A stretch of DNA of 64,000 nucleotides from Bacillus sp. FJAT-45037. Its GTDB lineage: Bacteria > Bacillota > Bacilli > Bacillales > Bacillaceae_D. How positions within the stretch are numbered: the stretch's first letter is position 1; each line of letters starts with the position of its first letter. Both the position numbers and the translations under genes were made by a program. Shown here piece after piece: positions 30,899 to 42,781 of this stretch. The notes below the pieces were generated by a model, which was given only the letters and a program-made list of their open reading frames with translations, made no database searches and was not told where the DNA came from. Location: the NCBI RefSeq assembly GCF_002797325.1, contig NZ_KZ454938.1, positions 2,554,267 through 2,618,266 on the forward strand. The letters are read 5' to 3'.

Positions 30899-31489
30899 AT
30901 GAATTTAATTCCTACAGTTATTGAACAAACAAACAGAGGCGAGCGCGCGTACGATATTTACTCTCGTCTACTAAAAGACCGTATCATCATGCTTGGTAGT
31001 GCGATTGATGACAACGTAGCTAACTCTATTGTTGCTCAACTTTTATTCCTACAAGCAGAAGACCCTGATAAGGACATCTCGCTCTATATTAATAGCCCTG
31101 GTGGTTCGATCACAGCAGGTATGGCGATTTACGATACGATGAACTTCATCAAGCCAAAAGTATCAACAATTTGTATCGGTATGGCCGCTTCAATGGGTGC
31201 CTTCTTACTAGCAGCCGGTGCGCCTGGCAAACGTCTTTCTCTACCAAACAGTGAAGTAATGATTCACCAACCACTTGGCGGCACACAAGGTCAAGCTTCT
31301 GACATTGAAATCCACGCACGTCGTATTATCGAAATGCGCGGAACATTAAACAAAATTCTAGCTGAGCGCACAGGCCAACCACTTGAAGTGATTGCCCGTG
31401 ACACAGATCGTGATAACTTCATGTCAGCTACTCGTGCGAAAGAATACGGGATCATTGATGAAGTCATTTCATCACCATCCGCTAAATAA
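30899..31489 (+). CDS. clpP: ATP-dependent Clp protease proteolytic subunit
   Basis: Serine protease chamber of ClpCP, ClpEP and ClpXP. The 196 residues contain the catalytic triad Ser98 ('GMAASMG'), His123 ('MIHQPLGG') and Asp172 ('RDTDRDNF'). The N-terminus [19 protein letters not shown] is that of Bacillus ClpP; ATG 30899 is chosen over ATG 30893 because the GGAGG spacing fits. ClpP also degrades ssrA-tagged proteins, linking it functionally to tmRNA. It is monocistronic, ending at a strong terminator. Confidence 0.98.
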   Translation: MNLIPTVIEQTNRGERAYDIYSRLLKDRIIMLGSAIDDNVANSIVAQLLFLQAEDPDKDISLYINSPGGSITAGMAIYDTMNFIKPKVSTICIGMAASMGAFLLAAGAPGKRLSLPNSEVMIHQPLGGTQGQASDIEIHARRIIEMRGTLNKILAERTGQPLEVIARDTDRDNFMSATRAKEYGIIDEVISSPSAK

Positions 31490-31493
31490 GACC

Positions 31494-31522
31494 AACGCCA
31501 CCTAGAAATAGGTGGCGTTTTT
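31494..31522 (+). terminator. Terminator after clpP
   Basis: ACGCCACCT and AGGTGGCGT form a 9-bp stem followed by TTTTTC, five nucleotides past the clpP stop codon. Confidence 0.92.
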
Positions 31523-31552
31523 CAATCCAAACCACCCTTCCAACTCTCCAAC

Positions 31553-31580
31553 ACAAAAAAGCACAGACCCTAAAGTCTGC
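31553..31580 (-). terminator. Terminator after crh
   Basis: On the minus strand GCAGAC pairs with GTCTGT, followed by GC and TTTTTTG. It lies 13 nt past the crh stop codon and ends the trxB-yvcI-rapZ-yvcK-whiA-crh direction of transcription. Confidence 0.8.
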
Positions 31581-31592
31581 ACCTCCTCCTTC

Positions 31593-31850
31593 TTACGATT
31601 GTTTCTCCACATAAGCGGCTAACGCATCAAGCGCTTCGTCCTCATCATGTCCTTCTGTTATTAACGTAATATTTGTTCCTTGACCAAGCGCCAAACTCAT
31701 CAAGCCCATGATACTTTTAGCGTTCACCTTCTTTTCACCCTTAACAATAAAGACATCTGAAGAAAAACGATTTGCTTCTTGGACGAATAATGCTGCTGGT
31801 CTTGCTTGTAATCCAGCTTTCAACTTTACTTGCACTTCTTTTTGAGCCAT
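31593..31850 (-). CDS. crh: Catabolite repression HPr-like protein Crh
   Basis: HPr paralogue used only for regulation: phosphorylated on Ser46 by HprK, it is a corepressor of CcpA. The 85 residues have Gln15 ('GLQARPAA') where phosphotransferase HPr has the catalytic His, and Ser46 is present ('NAKSIMGL'). This marks it as Crh, not PtsH. The ATG at 31850 follows GGGAGG by 8 nt. hprK, which encodes the kinase, is at 47.9 kb in this window. Confidence 0.96.
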   Translation of the reverse strand: MAQKEVQVKLKAGLQARPAALFVQEANRFSSDVFIVKGEKKVNAKSIMGLMSLALGQGTNITLITEGHDEDEALDALAAYVEKQS

Positions 31851-31873
31851 GTACAATCCCTCCCAATTTCTTT

Positions 31874-32830
31874 TTATAAATTGATTTCTAACGATTGTCC
31901 TGATCGAATTCGGTCAGCTATCTGATCAATTTTCCGTAACCTATGATTGATGCCAGACTTACTAACTTTTCCGCTTTCAACCATATCCCCTAGTTCTTTC
32001 AGTGTGACGTCTTGGTGCTTCATACGTAACTCGGCAATTTCTCGTAATTTCGGAGGCAATTGTTGTAGGCCAATTTCTCGTTCGAGGAGCCGAATGTTCT
32101 CTACTTGTCGTAAGGCCGCTCCGACCGTCTTGTTTAAATTAGCTGTCTCACAGTTTACTAGTCGATTGACCGAGTTTCGCATGTCTTTCATAATCCGAAC
32201 ATCTTCAAAATGAAGAAGCGCCTGATGAGCCCCGATGACACTTAAGAACTCGGTAATTTTCTCACTCTCTTTCATATACGTGATGAACCCCTTCTTACGT
32301 TCCAATGTTTTTGCATTTAGATCGTATTCGTTCATTAATTCACATACTGAGGCATTATGTTCTTCATATAAAGAAAAGACTTCGAGATGATACGACGACG
32401 TCTCAGGATGGTTAATCGATCCGCCTGCTAAAAAGGCCCCACGTAAGTAGGCTCGCTTGCAGCATGTTTCTTTCACAAGCTCATGAGAAATCGTCCGAAT
32501 AAACATAAACCCTTCCCCGAGAATGCCTAGTTCTTCTAAAAGGTATTTCGCTTCGTGTGAAATTCTCACAAGATACACATTGTTCTTTTTAAGTCTCATC
32601 TTTTTTCGAACCATGAGTTCAACAAAGATCTCTGGATATAACTTTTTAATTAACGTATAAATCCGGCGAGCAATCGCTGCATTTTCGGTGGTGACATCTA
32701 GACCTAATTGACGATTAGCCAATGACATCGATCCGTTCATCCGAATTAAGGCAGCGAGTTCCGCTTTGGCACAGCATGACTCTTGCTCAAACTGTGTCAG
32801 CTCTTTTTTTGTCTTGGCTGCGAAGGACAT
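31874..32830 (-). CDS. whiA: WhiA family DNA-binding protein
   Basis: A 318-residue protein with an N-terminal LAGLIDADG-like domain ('[11 protein letters not shown]', '[12 protein letters not shown]') lacking nuclease catalytic residues and a C-terminal helix-turn-helix ('[23 protein letters not shown]', read in parts). It is a sporulation regulator in Streptomyces and affects division and chromosome segregation in Bacillus (known). ATG 32830 has AGGAG 8 nt upstream; earlier in-frame codons lack a ribosome site. It lies between yvcK and crh, the conserved order. Confidence 0.95.
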   Translation of the reverse strand: MSFAAKTKKELTQFEQESCCAKAELAALIRMNGSMSLANRQLGLDVTTENAAIARRIYTLIKKLYPEIFVELMVRKKMRLKKNNVYLVRISHEAKYLLEELGILGEGFMFIRTISHELVKETCCKRAYLRGAFLAGGSINHPETSSYHLEVFSLYEEHNASVCELMNEYDLNAKTLERKKGFITYMKESEKITEFLSVIGAHQALLHFEDVRIMKDMRNSVNRLVNCETANLNKTVGAALRQVENIRLLEREIGLQQLPPKLREIAELRMKHQDVTLKELGDMVESGKVSKSGINHRLRKIDQIADRIRSGQSLEINL

Positions 32831-32930
32831 TATCATCACTCCTTTCAGCCGTGTAGCACGCATTTATGATATAGGTATCTCTATGGGTTCATTTCTTGCA
32901 CAACCACACGCCATTTTTTTCATTCACCAA

Positions 32931-33878
32931 TTATTCAACCGTTCTTAGCAAAGCCTTTGATACTTTTTGGGCATCATGGCGTAACATTTGATCTTTTTCG
33001 ACCACGAAGTGATCATTAATGACATTCACACCCATTGTATGCAATTGATCAAGGTCGACTACAACCGGAGAGGCTTGTTCTTTGGCATAATGCTCTTGCA
33101 CTTCTTTTGATACAGGGGAACCATGTACAAGAATGTCATCAATCAATTCTGGCCCACAATGGGCGAACAACGCCTCGAGGTGTTCAGCTGCCGTGTAGTC
33201 ATCTGTTTCCCCGCTTTGTGTCATCACGTTGCAAATATAAATCTTGTTCGCCTTAGCCTGAATCACCGCTTCACTAATCCCTGGAACGAGCAAGTTCGGC
33301 AGGACACTTGTATACAAGCTACCAGGTCCAAGCACGATCAAGTCTGCCTCGCGTATCGCACGTAAACTCTCTTGCAAAGGAACAATATTCTCTGGCGTCA
33401 AAAAGACCCGCTTGATTCGCTTTTGTTCTAACGGAATTTTAGACTCGCCACTCACAATCGTCCCATCTTCCATCTCCGCATGAAGAACAACACTGCGATT
33501 GGCAGCTGGAAATACTTTACCTCTTACATTTAAAACTTTGCTCACCTCAGTAATGCCTCGAGAGAAGTCCCCGGTAATCGACGTCATCCCTGCTAATAAA
33601 AGATTCCCTAACGAATGACCCGTAAGTCCTCCCCCATTGGTAAAACGATGCTGAAATAGTTCTTCCACTAGAGGCTCAACTTCTGCTAGAGCAATGAGCA
33701 CATTTCTTACATCTCCTGGTGGCGGGATGTTCAGTTCTTGCCTAAGACGACCAGAGCTTCCTCCATCATCCGCCACCGTAACGATTGCTGTGATGTCAAC
33801 AGAGAAGGTTTTCAAGCCTCGGAGTAAGACGGACAAGCCCGTACCTCCCCCAATCACGACTACTTTTTTTGGCTTCAA
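32931..33878 (-). CDS. yvcK: YvcK/MgfK family cell-shape and gluconeogenesis factor
   Basis: A 315-residue UDP-sugar-binding protein of the CofD-like family, needed in Bacillus for growth on gluconeogenic carbon sources and for PBP1 localisation (known). It begins 'KPKKVVVIGGGTGLSVLLRGLK', with 'VADDGGSSGRLRQE' and 'GPGSLYTSVLPNLL' further on. The start is a TTG (33878), one nucleotide past the rapZ stop; the ATG-like upstream frame lies inside rapZ. Translation is therefore probably coupled. Confidence 0.94.
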   Translation of the reverse strand: MKPKKVVVIGGGTGLSVLLRGLKTFSVDITAIVTVADDGGSSGRLRQELNIPPPGDVRNVLIALAEVEPLVEELFQHRFTNGGGLTGHSLGNLLLAGMTSITGDFSRGITEVSKVLNVRGKVFPAANRSVVLHAEMEDGTIVSGESKIPLEQKRIKRVFLTPENIVPLQESLRAIREADLIVLGPGSLYTSVLPNLLVPGISEAVIQAKANKIYICNVMTQSGETDDYTAAEHLEALFAHCGPELIDDILVHGSPVSKEVQEHYAKEQASPVVVDLDQLHTMGVNVINDHFVVEKDQMLRHDAQKVSKALLRTVE

Positions 33879-33879
33879 G

Positions 33880-34767
33880 TTATTTTTCCTTCCCCTTCTC
33901 AATATCACGGTGGCTAACATGCATCACATATTCCTTAGAAAAAGCTTCCCCAAAGTATTCTGCCAATGTCACCGAACGATGCTTCCCACCTGTACATCCG
34001 ATTCCGATTACAACCTGACTTTTTCCCTCGCGCTTGTACTGAGGTAACATGTACGTTAGTAAATCACTAAGCTTTTCAATGAACGTTTGAGTTTCCGACC
34101 ATTTTAAAACATAGGAAGATACTTCCTTGTCTAAACCTGTATTCGGACGCAAGTGGTCGACATAGTGTGGGTTCGGTAAAAACCTCACATCAAAGACAAG
34201 GTCTGCATCAATCGGAATTCCGTATTTAAACCCAAACGACATAATATTAATCGAAAATGGATGTCGATCTGTCGTTTTAAAGCGTTGAATAATGCGCTCA
34301 CGCAACTGGATCGGCTTCATTTCCGTTGTATCAATGATTTGTTGTGAGCGTCCTTTTAAATCCTCAAGCAACTCTCGCTCTTTTTGGATGCCTTCTAAAG
34401 GAAGACCATTTTTCGCAAGTGGATGCGAACGTCTTGTTTCCTTATAGCGTTGGACGAGCTTAGCATCTTTTGCATCCAAAAATAAAATTTGCATCTTTAA
34501 TTTCACATCTGTTGTGTGACTAATCAAATCAATCGCTTCAAACAAATGATCAAAAAACTCTTTCCCTCTAAGATCTATGACCAAGGCTACTTTATTCATC
34601 GTGCCATTCGAATCTTTTAGTAGGTCAACAAACTTCGGGATCAAGGCAGGCGGTAGATTATCGACACAGAAATAGCCTAAGTCCTCAAAACTCTGCACAG
34701 CAACGGTTTTTCCAGCTCCTGACATTCCTGTAATTATTACAATGTGAATCTCCTCGTTATTTGTCAC
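33880..34767 (-). CDS. rapZ: RNase adapter / nucleotide-binding protein RapZ
   Basis: The 295 residues begin with a Walker A '[19 protein letters not shown]' (P-loop residues 14-21), followed by '[13 protein letters not shown]'. The C-terminal domain carries '[14 protein letters not shown]'. In E. coli RapZ directs small-RNA decay; in Bacillus the YvcJ protein hydrolyses GTP and affects competence (known). The gene is 29 nt after the Nudix gene and 1 nt before yvcK. Confidence 0.95.
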   Translation of the reverse strand: MTNNEEIHIVIITGMSGAGKTVAVQSFEDLGYFCVDNLPPALIPKFVDLLKDSNGTMNKVALVIDLRGKEFFDHLFEAIDLISHTTDVKLKMQILFLDAKDAKLVQRYKETRRSHPLAKNGLPLEGIQKERELLEDLKGRSQQIIDTTEMKPIQLRERIIQRFKTTDRHPFSINIMSFGFKYGIPIDADLVFDVRFLPNPHYVDHLRPNTGLDKEVSSYVLKWSETQTFIEKLSDLLTYMLPQYKREGKSQVVIGIGCTGGKHRSVTLAEYFGEAFSKEYVMHVSHRDIEKGKEK

Positions 34768-34796
34768 AATCCATCACCTGCTTTTCTATAGAATCA

Positions 34797-35288
34797 CTAG
34801 TTATTTATCTTTATTTCTGCTGGATCTGGGTCGAGACGGTACGATAACAGCTTGAAATCAGGTGTGTAATGAAATGTTCCATACATGACATCATCACGCT
34901 CAAGCACATGGCGGAATAAATATTGATCCCCTTCTGCCATCGGTAACTCTTTAATGTGATCAAGCTTTTGCCATTTAAGGTCGCCTTCAGAAGATTGCTC
35001 TAACTGCTCACCTTCAAACTGCGTCGCTTGAAATGTAAACATCATCCACTCCGATTGAATCTTGTCATCTTCTATAATAACCATCGAAAAAACAGCGCGT
35101 AACTTTGCATCTAGAATACTAAAGCCTGTTTCTTCTCGAAATTCCCTTGTCACTGTTTCTTTAATAGATTCACCTGATTCCATCTTACCACCAGGCGCAA
35201 CCCACCAGCCTCGACGTGGCTTTTGTAACAATAGCGCTAAGTCATCATTTACGAGTACACAGTTTGTAACCCTTTGCAACAGCTTCAC
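34797..35288 (-). CDS. yvcI: Nudix hydrolase (YvcI type)
   Basis: A 163-residue Nudix protein with a complete Nudix box: G-x5-E-x7-REUXEEXGU is visible as 'GGKMESGES' then 'REFREETGF' (about residues 33-56). The flanking 'RRGWWVAPGG' resembles 8-oxo-dGTP/MutT-like enzymes. It likely hydrolyses a nucleoside diphosphate derivative; the substrate is not predictable. It is upstream of rapZ in the conserved trxB-yvcI-rapZ-yvcK-whiA-crh run. Confidence 0.9.
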   Translation of the reverse strand: MKLLQRVTNCVLVNDDLALLLQKPRRGWWVAPGGKMESGESIKETVTREFREETGFSILDAKLRAVFSMVIIEDDKIQSEWMMFTFQATQFEGEQLEQSSEGDLKWQKLDHIKELPMAEGDQYLFRHVLERDDVMYGTFHYTPDFKLLSYRLDPDPAEIKINN

Positions 35289-35392
35289 CTCACGTTCTAT
35301 TCACTTCTTATTATACATTTATTTTCAAAACGGAACAATTCTTAGCATGAGGCAATATTTGTGAGGAGTCCTACTCATTTCAGGAAAAAGGA

Positions 35393-35424
35393 CAAAAAAA
35401 AGGGCACGGACAGGATGTCCGTGC
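35393..35424 (-). terminator. Terminator between trxB and yvcI
   Basis: GCACGGAC (35404-35411) pairs with GTCCGTGC (35417-35424), followed by a long T-run on the minus strand. It lies 126 nt after the trxB stop codon. Confidence 0.92.
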
Positions 35425-35549
35425 AAATTATATAAAAAAGGGGGTCAATTACTTATTCTTACTTTACCCCAAATTTATTTCATCCTTGTTACAAACTGAT
35501 TAAAACCGAATGACGTTTTTAAAATTTTTTTGTCTGTTTCTCACAACGC

Positions 35550-36542
<993 letters not shown>

Positions 36543-36601
36543 CTAATCAAGAAGCATATAAGTGTCCACTTATATGCTTAAAGAACATAAATTCTTAACA
36601 A

Positions 36602-37660
36602 TTACCACAGGAGGTATAAAACGTCCTCTGAACTTAGTTTCCCATTTTGATCCGTTTTCAAGCATGCCCCTGCGTCTTCATTGCCAAGTCGTTCTGCTCG
36701 CTTCCAATAAAACATCGCTTTATCTTTTTGATCAAGATGATAATAAGCGACTGCCAAACAATGAAAAAGATCTGGTTCGCGCTCAAGTAAATAAGGTTCA
36801 ACACGAAGAAGACGGTTTACTACTTGCTCGTAGTCTCCGATCGCACCTAACACTTTCGCTACCTTCATATGATGTTCGATATCTAGCGGATAAATGCGCT
36901 TGATCGCTTCAATATAAGGTTTTGCCTCGGCCTCTTTTCCACTTCGGCTATGGAAGACTGCTAAATTACACAGAGCAAATAAATTTCCCGCATCTTTTTC
37001 CAACACGCTCAAACATAGCTCAAATGCCGATTCGTCTCCGAGTCGAAACAGCGCTTCAGCAAGATGATTTTGGGCAGACCAACAGGTTGGATGATCCTCC
37101 ATGATCTTTTGTAAAATAGGTAAAGCGTCTTCTGGCTTCCCCTTTTTTAATAACGTTCGCGCTCGATCATGCTCAATAATGTACTCATCGGCAGAAAGGT
37201 CTAGATCACCCCAGACCTCTCCGTCTTCTTCCGCTTCTTCTCGTTCTACTTGTAAAAGCTCTAACAAATCCTCAGCATCTTTATAAAATTCGCCACCAGG
37301 CGTCAGCACCATGTATCGCTTTGCCGCTTCATTTGCTTTTTCAAACAATCCTAAATAAGCAAAGTTATTCGCCATAAAGAAATAGCATTCCGACTGAACA
37401 TCACCATGATCGGCTAATACTTGCGTCAATATCTCATTGGAGCGATCATACTGCCCCATCTCTGAGAGAACCGCCGCTAACTGAACATGAAAGACAGGCT
37501 CTTGATCTGTAAGCTGTACCGCACGTTCAAATAATTTGACAGCACGCTTCAGATGGTTTTTTCGATAGGCAATAATGCCTCTATGAAAGAAATAATCGCC
37601 ACTTCTATAAAACGGAACGACATTTCGATTTTCCTGTTCATTAGTTGGTATCACATTCAT
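36602..37660 (-). CDS. Tetratricopeptide repeat protein (YvcD-like)
   Basis: A 352-residue soluble protein made of TPR units, such as 'AVKLFERAVQLTDQEPVFHVQLAAVL', 'YDRSNEILTQVLADHGD', 'DALPILQKIMEDHPTCWSAQNHLAEALF' (read in parts) and a terminal 'YYHLDQKDKAMFYWKRAERLG'. Between the repeat blocks lies an acidic stretch (residues ~135-155). There is no signal peptide or catalytic domain, so it probably serves as a protein-interaction scaffold. Position next to trxB matches B. subtilis yvcD; its partners are unknown. Confidence 0.85.
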   Translation of the reverse strand: MNVIPTNEQENRNVVPFYRSGDYFFHRGIIAYRKNHLKRAVKLFERAVQLTDQEPVFHVQLAAVLSEMGQYDRSNEILTQVLADHGDVQSECYFFMANNFAYLGLFEKANEAAKRYMVLTPGGEFYKDAEDLLELLQVEREEAEEDGEVWGDLDLSADEYIIEHDRARTLLKKGKPEDALPILQKIMEDHPTCWSAQNHLAEALFRLGDESAFELCLSVLEKDAGNLFALCNLAVFHSRSGKEAEAKPYIEAIKRIYPLDIEHHMKVAKVLGAIGDYEQVVNRLLRVEPYLLEREPDLFHCLAVAYYHLDQKDKAMFYWKRAERLGNEDAGACLKTDQNGKLSSEDVLYLLW

Positions 37661-37758
37661 GTAGTTCGATTCCCTCCATCTCTCTATTCATACCCTTAAG
37701 TATACAACAAACAAGGGGGCAATTGGAAAGGGGAAATCAAGATAACTTATCTCCAGCT

Positions 37759-37790
37759 TAAAAAACGCTAAGAAGATAGTCTCCTTAGCA
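37759..37790 (-). terminator. Probable terminator of the his operon
   Basis: On the minus strand GCTAAGG...CTTAGC with inner AGA/TCT pairing, followed by GTTTTTTAA. It lies beyond repeat copy B, about 370 nt past the hisIE stop, and is the first typical terminator downstream of the his genes. The 37791-37930 segment before the repeat holds no recognisable gene. Confidence 0.7.
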
Positions 37791-37930
37791 TTCTAGATCC
37801 TTACACTACACTTGCTACTTCCTGCTGACCCTTTTACATACGGAAGGACAAAGCGGTCCCTGCAAAGATGTACAACAGGCAATTAATTACATTGTGACAC
37901 ATTGAGCAATATTTTCCGTTAGTAATTAAA

Positions 37931-38157
37931 GAGTCTAGGACATTAAGAAAGGATTTAACTGAGAACCCGAACAATGTGCTAACCTAGCGGATGAAATATA
38001 CGTAGACTCCTTCGGGATGAAAAGCAACGGTGAGACCCCACAGTGCGGAGCACGAGGAGGCTCACCTGCTTCCCGCGGAAAGCGAAGTATATTTCAGGAG
38101 CGGCTTAACTGCACCTCGTAATACTTTGTTCGGATTTTTGCCGTGCCCCAGTCTCTT
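37931..38157 (+). repeat. ~230-bp structured interspersed repeat, copy B
   Basis: Same element as at 10698 and 50745: imperfect inverted ends (GAGTCTAGGACA / the CCCCAGTCTC end), an internal TGAAATATAC/GTATATTTCA stem, and a nearly invariant core around GGTGAGACCCCACAGTGCGG. It lies between the hisIE stop codon (5 nt away) and the probable his terminator, in the orientation opposite to his transcription. Confidence 0.9.
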
Positions 38158-38162
38158 GTCTT

Positions 38163-38795
38163 TTATGACTTCGGCTTGTGTCGTTCTTCTAATACCGATA
38201 AGATCTCATCAAGCGGCAGTTTCTGTTCACGTAATAAAACGAGAACATGATACAACAGATCAGCTACTTCCCACTTTAATTCTTCGGGGTCTCTGTTTTT
38301 AGCGGCTATAATGACTTCGCCTGCTTCTTCGCCGACTTTTTTCAAGATCTTGTCGACCCCTTTTTCAAACAGATACGTCGTGTAGGCCCCTTCTGGCATT
38401 TCCGCTTCACGCTCGGCAATGACGATTTCTAATTCATCTAAAATCGCAAAGCGCGTTGGATTCGTGCGGATATTCTCACCAAAGAGCGAGTCACTAAAGC
38501 ATGTGTAATCTCCTTTATGACAAGCAGGCCCTCTTGGTGTCACTAAGACCACTAAGGCATCGGCATCACAATCATAGCGCATATCGACAATTTGCTGCGT
38601 GTTACCAGATGTCTCGCCTTTATGCCATAGCTCTTGGCGAGAACGACTATAAAACCATGTTTCCTTGGTTTCTATCGATTTTTGAAGAGATTCTTTGTTC
38701 ATATAAGCAAGTGTAAGCACTTCTTTGCTCGTTGCATCTTGAACGATTGCTGGAACAAGTCCTTGCTCGTCAAATTTAATTTTTTCAATACTCAT
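38163..38795 (-). CDS. hisI: Bifunctional PR-AMP cyclohydrolase / PR-ATP pyrophosphatase
   Basis: Second and third steps of histidine synthesis. The 210 residues have the HisI domain first ('LAYMNKESL', '[17 protein letters not shown]', zinc ligands in 'YDCDADALV' and 'CHKGDYTCF'). The HisE domain follows ('[19 protein letters not shown]', '[13 protein letters not shown]'). It is the last gene of the operon and overlaps hisF by 4 nt. The repeat element begins 5 nt after its stop. Confidence 0.96.
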   Translation of the reverse strand: MSIEKIKFDEQGLVPAIVQDATSKEVLTLAYMNKESLQKSIETKETWFYSRSRQELWHKGETSGNTQQIVDMRYDCDADALVVLVTPRGPACHKGDYTCFSDSLFGENIRTNPTRFAILDELEIVIAEREAEMPEGAYTTYLFEKGVDKILKKVGEEAGEVIIAAKNRDPEELKWEVADLLYHVLVLLREQKLPLDEILSVLEERHKPKS

Positions 38796-39550
38796 CGAAC
38801 AAGCACCCCCTCTTCTTTTAAATAAGTTTTCACTTCTTCCACAGATGTTTCTTTATAATGAAAGATTGACGCAGCTAGAGCAGCATCTGCATTTGCTTCT
38901 TTAAATACATCAGCGAAATCTTCTTTTTTACCGGCTCCGCCTGAGGCAATAACTGGCACATTGACGACCTCATTGACAGCTTTGGTTAAAGCAAGGTCAA
39001 ACCCCGTCTTTGCGCCATCTTGGTCCATACTAGTTAGAAGAATTTCTCCAGCCCCGAGTCGGGTCGCTTCTTTCGCCCAGTCACACACTTCCCACTCTGT
39101 TGCTTGTCGTCCACCATGAGTGTAGATTCGCCATGAACCTAGCTCTTCATCGTATTTAGCATCAATCGCTACAACGATGCACTGGGACCCAAAGAAATCA
39201 GCCCCTTCCCGAATTAACTGAGGACGTTTAACAGCTGCTGTGTTTAAGGAAACTTTATCTGCGCCTGCACGTAATACACGCTTCATGTCTTCAAGCGTAT
39301 TGATGCCGCCTCCGACTGTAAACGGAATCGCTAACGTTCCAGCTACTTCTTCGACTACTTCCACCATCGTCTCTCGGCCTTCATGCGAGGCAGAAATATC
39401 TAAAAAGACGAGCTCATCCGCGCCTTGCTCATCATAAAAAGCCGCAAGTTCAACAGGGTCTCCTGCATCACGAAGATCAACGAATTGAATACCTTTGACG
39501 ACACGGCCGTCTTTTACATCTAAACACGGGATCATTCGTTTCGTTAACAA
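38792..39550 (-). CDS. hisF: Imidazole glycerol phosphate synthase cyclase subunit
   Basis: TIM barrel that takes ammonia from HisH and closes the imidazole ring. The 252 residues carry the catalytic Asp in '[15 protein letters not shown]' and the second Asp in '[13 protein letters not shown]', with phosphate loops 'GGGINT' and '[11 protein letters not shown]'. The start is a TTG (39550) with AGGAG 9 nt upstream. It is 4 nt after hisA. Confidence 0.97.
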   Translation of the reverse strand: MLTKRMIPCLDVKDGRVVKGIQFVDLRDAGDPVELAAFYDEQGADELVFLDISASHEGRETMVEVVEEVAGTLAIPFTVGGGINTLEDMKRVLRAGADKVSLNTAAVKRPQLIREGADFFGSQCIVVAIDAKYDEELGSWRIYTHGGRQATEWEVCDWAKEATRLGAGEILLTSMDQDGAKTGFDLALTKAVNEVVNVPVIASGGAGKKEDFADVFKEANADAALAASIFHYKETSVEEVKTYLKEEGVLVR

Positions 39551-39554
39551 CCTG

Positions 39555-40283
39555 TCACTCTCCTTTTAACGCTTCTTCTAGTGTAAATTGATTCGTGTAG
39601 AGGGCTTTACCGACGATCGCTCCTCTGATTTCACTTGTATGTTGACGCAACTCGGTCAGATCTGCAAGCTTACTGACCCCACCTGAGGCGATTACTTCTT
39701 TTCCAGTCGCTTCACTCAGTTCTGCAATTGCTTCTGTATTAGGCCCTTGAAGCATTCCATCACGAGAGATATCGGTAAAAATAAAGACTTCAGCCCCGTA
39801 CCGAGCTAATTCATTGGCAAGGTCGACCGCTTTTACAGATGATGTCTCAAGCCAGCCTTCTGTCGCAACATAGCCATCACGAGCATCGAGACCAATGGCA
39901 ATTCTTTCTCCACCGTATGTTTCGAGCATCTCTTTCGTAAATACAGGGTCATTCACCGCAACACTACCTAAAATGACGCGATCAACACCGCGCTCTAAAT
40001 AATAGGCCACATCTTCAGCTGTACGAATTCCACCCCCGACTTGGACGGACACATCAAGCTCTTTCGCTACCCTCACCACATGGTCGTGATTCACACGTTT
40101 TTTCGCTTTGGCTCCATCTAAGTCGACCATATGAATCCACTTCGCCCCTGCCTCGGCAAATGACTTAGCCATATCAAACGGCGAATCTCCATAGATCGTT
40201 TCTTGATTATAATCACCTTGGACGAGTCGAACACATTTCCCGTCACGCATATCAATGGCGGGATAAATTTCAAATTTAGCCAC
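39555..40283 (-). CDS. hisA: ProFAR isomerase
   Basis: TIM-barrel isomerase of histidine synthesis. The 242 residues start at GTG 40283 with GAGGAG 9 nt upstream; the longer frame reaches back into hisH and lacks a ribosome site. Catalytic aspartates lie in '[14 protein letters not shown]' and '[14 protein letters not shown]', and a phosphate loop in 'QVGGGIRT'. It overlaps the hisH end by 8 nt. Confidence 0.95.
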   Translation of the reverse strand: MAKFEIYPAIDMRDGKCVRLVQGDYNQETIYGDSPFDMAKSFAEAGAKWIHMVDLDGAKAKKRVNHDHVVRVAKELDVSVQVGGGIRTAEDVAYYLERGVDRVILGSVAVNDPVFTKEMLETYGGERIAIGLDARDGYVATEGWLETSSVKAVDLANELARYGAEVFIFTDISRDGMLQGPNTEAIAELSEATGKEVIASGGVSKLADLTELRQHTSEIRGAIVGKALYTNQFTLEEALKGE

Positions 40284-40920
40284 GACTAACCGCTCCTCTC
40301 TCCACAAACGTACCAAAATTCTTCAAGATCGACATTCCGACTGAACTACTTTTTTCAGGGTGGAATTGTGTTCCGAGCACATGCTCTCTTCCGACCACAG
40401 CAGGAACTTCTCTTCCGTACTCACTTGTCGCAAGGAGAACGTCTCGATCTTCTGTTGTAACCACATAGGAATGAACAAAGTACACATGCCCTTGGTCTAC
40501 ATCCTTTAGCAAAAGATGGTCTGGTTGATGGAAACTTAACTTGTTCCACCCTATATGCGGCACTTTGTAGCTCTTGCCAAACTCATCAATCCCACTGAAT
40601 CGATCGACTCGACCTGGTAGGAGACACAAGCCTTTTGTTGATCCATGCTCGTTACTTTCTTCAAATAGAAGCTGCATGCCAAGACAAATTCCGAGTAATG
40701 GCTTCCCGTCCTGGGCCCACTCTTTTAAAAAGGTTGAAAGACCGGTTTCTTCTAAAATCGCCATCGCATCACGAAACGCGCCAACACCAGGCAAGACTAG
40801 CCCATCGGCTTTCTTTAATTCAGCCTGATCATCGGATAAGAAATAAGGAAGCTCTAATCGTTCGAGTGCCTTACTCACGCTATGTAAATTCCCCATGCCA
40901 TAATCGACAATCCCAATCAT
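40276..40920 (-). CDS. hisH: Imidazole glycerol phosphate synthase glutaminase subunit
   Basis: Glutamine amidotransferase that feeds ammonia to HisF. The 214 residues hold the nucleophile Cys79 in '[13 protein letters not shown]' and the His-Glu pair in 'GTQFHPEKS'. The start codon directly abuts the hisB stop codon, so translation is coupled. Confidence 0.97.
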   Translation of the reverse strand: MIGIVDYGMGNLHSVSKALERLELPYFLSDDQAELKKADGLVLPGVGAFRDAMAILEETGLSTFLKEWAQDGKPLLGICLGMQLLFEESNEHGSTKGLCLLPGRVDRFSGIDEFGKSYKVPHIGWNKLSFHQPDHLLLKDVDQGHVYFVHSYVVTTEDRDVLLATSEYGREVPAVVGREHVLGTQFHPEKSSSVGMSILKNFGTFVERGAVSRG

Positions 40921-41505
40921 CTATAACATCCCTTTCGTTGACGGAACCCCTTTAACACGGGTATCGATCGTTGTTGCCTCATCTAACGCACGCGCTAACG
41001 CTTTAAAGATCGCTTCAATAATATGATGCGTATTATGACCGTAATGAACAATCACATGTAAGTTCATTCGTGCTTCAAGAGCGAGCTTCCACAGAAATTC
41101 ATGGACAAGCTCCGTATCAAAAGTTCCTACTTTTTGGCTTGGTAACTCGGCACGAAACTCCAGATGCGGTCGATTGCTTAAATCGACCACGACTTGCGCT
41201 AAGGTCTCATCCATCGGAACAAACGCACTACCATAACGTTTGATGCCTTTTTTATCCCCTAATGCTTCTTTTAAGGCCAGACCAAGTACAATGCCGATAT
41301 CTTCAGTCGTGTGGTGGTCGTCGACTTCTGTATCGCCCTTGGCATCAACCGTTAAATTGAAATGACCGTGCTTTGTGAACAAATCAAGCATATGAGTGAG
41401 AAAAGGTACCCCTGTCTCTAGATTGGATTGGCCTTCGCCATCTACCGTAAACTCTAACGCAATGCTCGTTTCTCCAGTTTGTCGTTCTAGTTTCGCTTGT
41501 CGCAT
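40921..41505 (-). CDS. hisB: Imidazoleglycerol-phosphate dehydratase
   Basis: Manganese enzyme of histidine synthesis, monofunctional here (no phosphatase domain). The 194 residues carry the internal duplicated metal motifs '[16 protein letters not shown]' and '[18 protein letters not shown]', and the substrate loop '[13 protein letters not shown]'. It overlaps the end of hisD by 19 nt. Confidence 0.97.
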   Translation of the reverse strand: MRQAKLERQTGETSIALEFTVDGEGQSNLETGVPFLTHMLDLFTKHGHFNLTVDAKGDTEVDDHHTTEDIGIVLGLALKEALGDKKGIKRYGSAFVPMDETLAQVVVDLSNRPHLEFRAELPSQKVGTFDTELVHEFLWKLALEARMNLHVIVHYGHNTHHIIEAIFKALARALDEATTIDTRVKGVPSTKGML

Positions 41506-42779
41506 CGTTTTTCATCCTCCAGTCGAATATCGATCGCTCGTGCATGAGCTTCAAGTCCCTCTAATCGAGCAAGGGCTGTAATGCTGTGGCCATTTTTCAT
41601 CAGTGCTTCTTTGCTATAAGAGATAATGCTCGACTTCTTTACAAAATCATCGACACTTAACGGACTAGAAAAACGAGCCGTTCCATTTGTCGGCAACACA
41701 TGATTCGGTCCCGCAAAATAATCTCCAACTGGCTCTGAGCTATACGGGCCAACAAAGATCGCTCCCGCATGTCGAATTCGCCCAACAAGTGCCATTGCAT
41801 CACCTGTTAAAATTTCAAGATGTTCAGGTGCTAACTCGTTTGTCACTTCAATCGCCTCGTCTAAATCTTTCGTCACATAGATCGCTCCGTAATCACGAAT
41901 CGCCGCCTCAGCAATGTCCCGTTTTGGCAACGTTTCAAGCTGTTTTTCCACTTCTTTTTGGACACGCCGAGCAAGCTCTGTAGAAGGGGTCACCAAGACC
42001 GATGAAGCGCGCTCATCATGCTCAGCTTGACTAAGGAGGTCTGCTGCGATATATCGAGGATTAGCCTCTGCATCAGCTAGGACAACAATCTCACTCGGTC
42101 CTGCAATCATATCGATGTCGACATGACCAAACACTTCACGCTTGGCTAAAGCAACATAAATATTACCCGGTCCTGTGATCTTATCGACCGCTTGAATTGA
42201 TTCCGTTCCGTAGGCTAGTGCGGCAACTGCTTGGGCACCTCCCACTTTGTAGATCGACTGAACACCAAGTTCGTTCGCTGTCACAAGGACGCTCGCTGGA
42301 ATGCTGCCATCTTTTTGTGGTGGTGTCACGATCGTAATGTTCGGCACGCCAGCAACTTGAGCGGGGACGACATTCATGATGATCGAGGATGGATACGCGG
42401 CTTTTCCTCCAGGTACATACAATCCAACCGAATCAAGCGGCGTGACCTTTTGCCCTAAAATCGTTCCATCTTCTTTTGTTGTCATCCATGATTGCTGCAC
42501 TTGTCGTGTATGGAAGTCACGAATATTGTCAATGGCTCCACGAATTGCTTCCAACACCGTCTCGCTCACCTGACCATAGGCAGCATTGATCTCCTCGACA
42601 TCGACCAATAGACGATCGAGTACAGCACCATCAAATTTCTCAGTGTAAGAAAAAAGGGCGTGATCTCCTTTTTGACGCACGTCTTGAATAATTGTCTGAA
42701 CCGCTTCAAGCTGCTCGGTTGTTCCTGTATCTAAATCACGTTTGAGACTAACTTCGTCTGTAACCGTAATAATCTTCAT
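41487..42779 (-). CDS. hisD: Histidinol dehydrogenase
   Basis: Zinc- and NAD-dependent four-electron oxidation of histidinol to histidine, last step of the pathway. The 430 residues include '[22 protein letters not shown]', '[14 protein letters not shown]', '[14 protein letters not shown]', and the catalytic Glu-His pair in 'LAPEHLEIL' with '[14 protein letters not shown]'. It is 2 nt after hisG and overlaps hisB. Confidence 0.97.
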   Translation of the reverse strand: MKIITVTDEVSLKRDLDTGTTEQLEAVQTIIQDVRQKGDHALFSYTEKFDGAVLDRLLVDVEEINAAYGQVSETVLEAIRGAIDNIRDFHTRQVQQSWMTTKEDGTILGQKVTPLDSVGLYVPGGKAAYPSSIIMNVVPAQVAGVPNITIVTPPQKDGSIPASVLVTANELGVQSIYKVGGAQAVAALAYGTESIQAVDKITGPGNIYVALAKREVFGHVDIDMIAGPSEIVVLADAEANPRYIAADLLSQAEHDERASSVLVTPSTELARRVQKEVEKQLETLPKRDIAEAAIRDYGAIYVTKDLDEAIEVTNELAPEHLEILTGDAMALVGRIRHAGAIFVGPYSSEPVGDYFAGPNHVLPTNGTARFSSPLSVDDFVKKSSIISYSKEALMKNGHSITALARLEGLEAHARAIDIRLEDEKRCDKRN

Positions 42780-42781
42780 TC

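Noticed and set aside
31593-31850. crh as the phosphotransferase HPr (ptsH)
   Set aside because: Residue 15 is Gln, not the His required for PTS phosphotransfer; the context with whiA and yvcK is that of crh.
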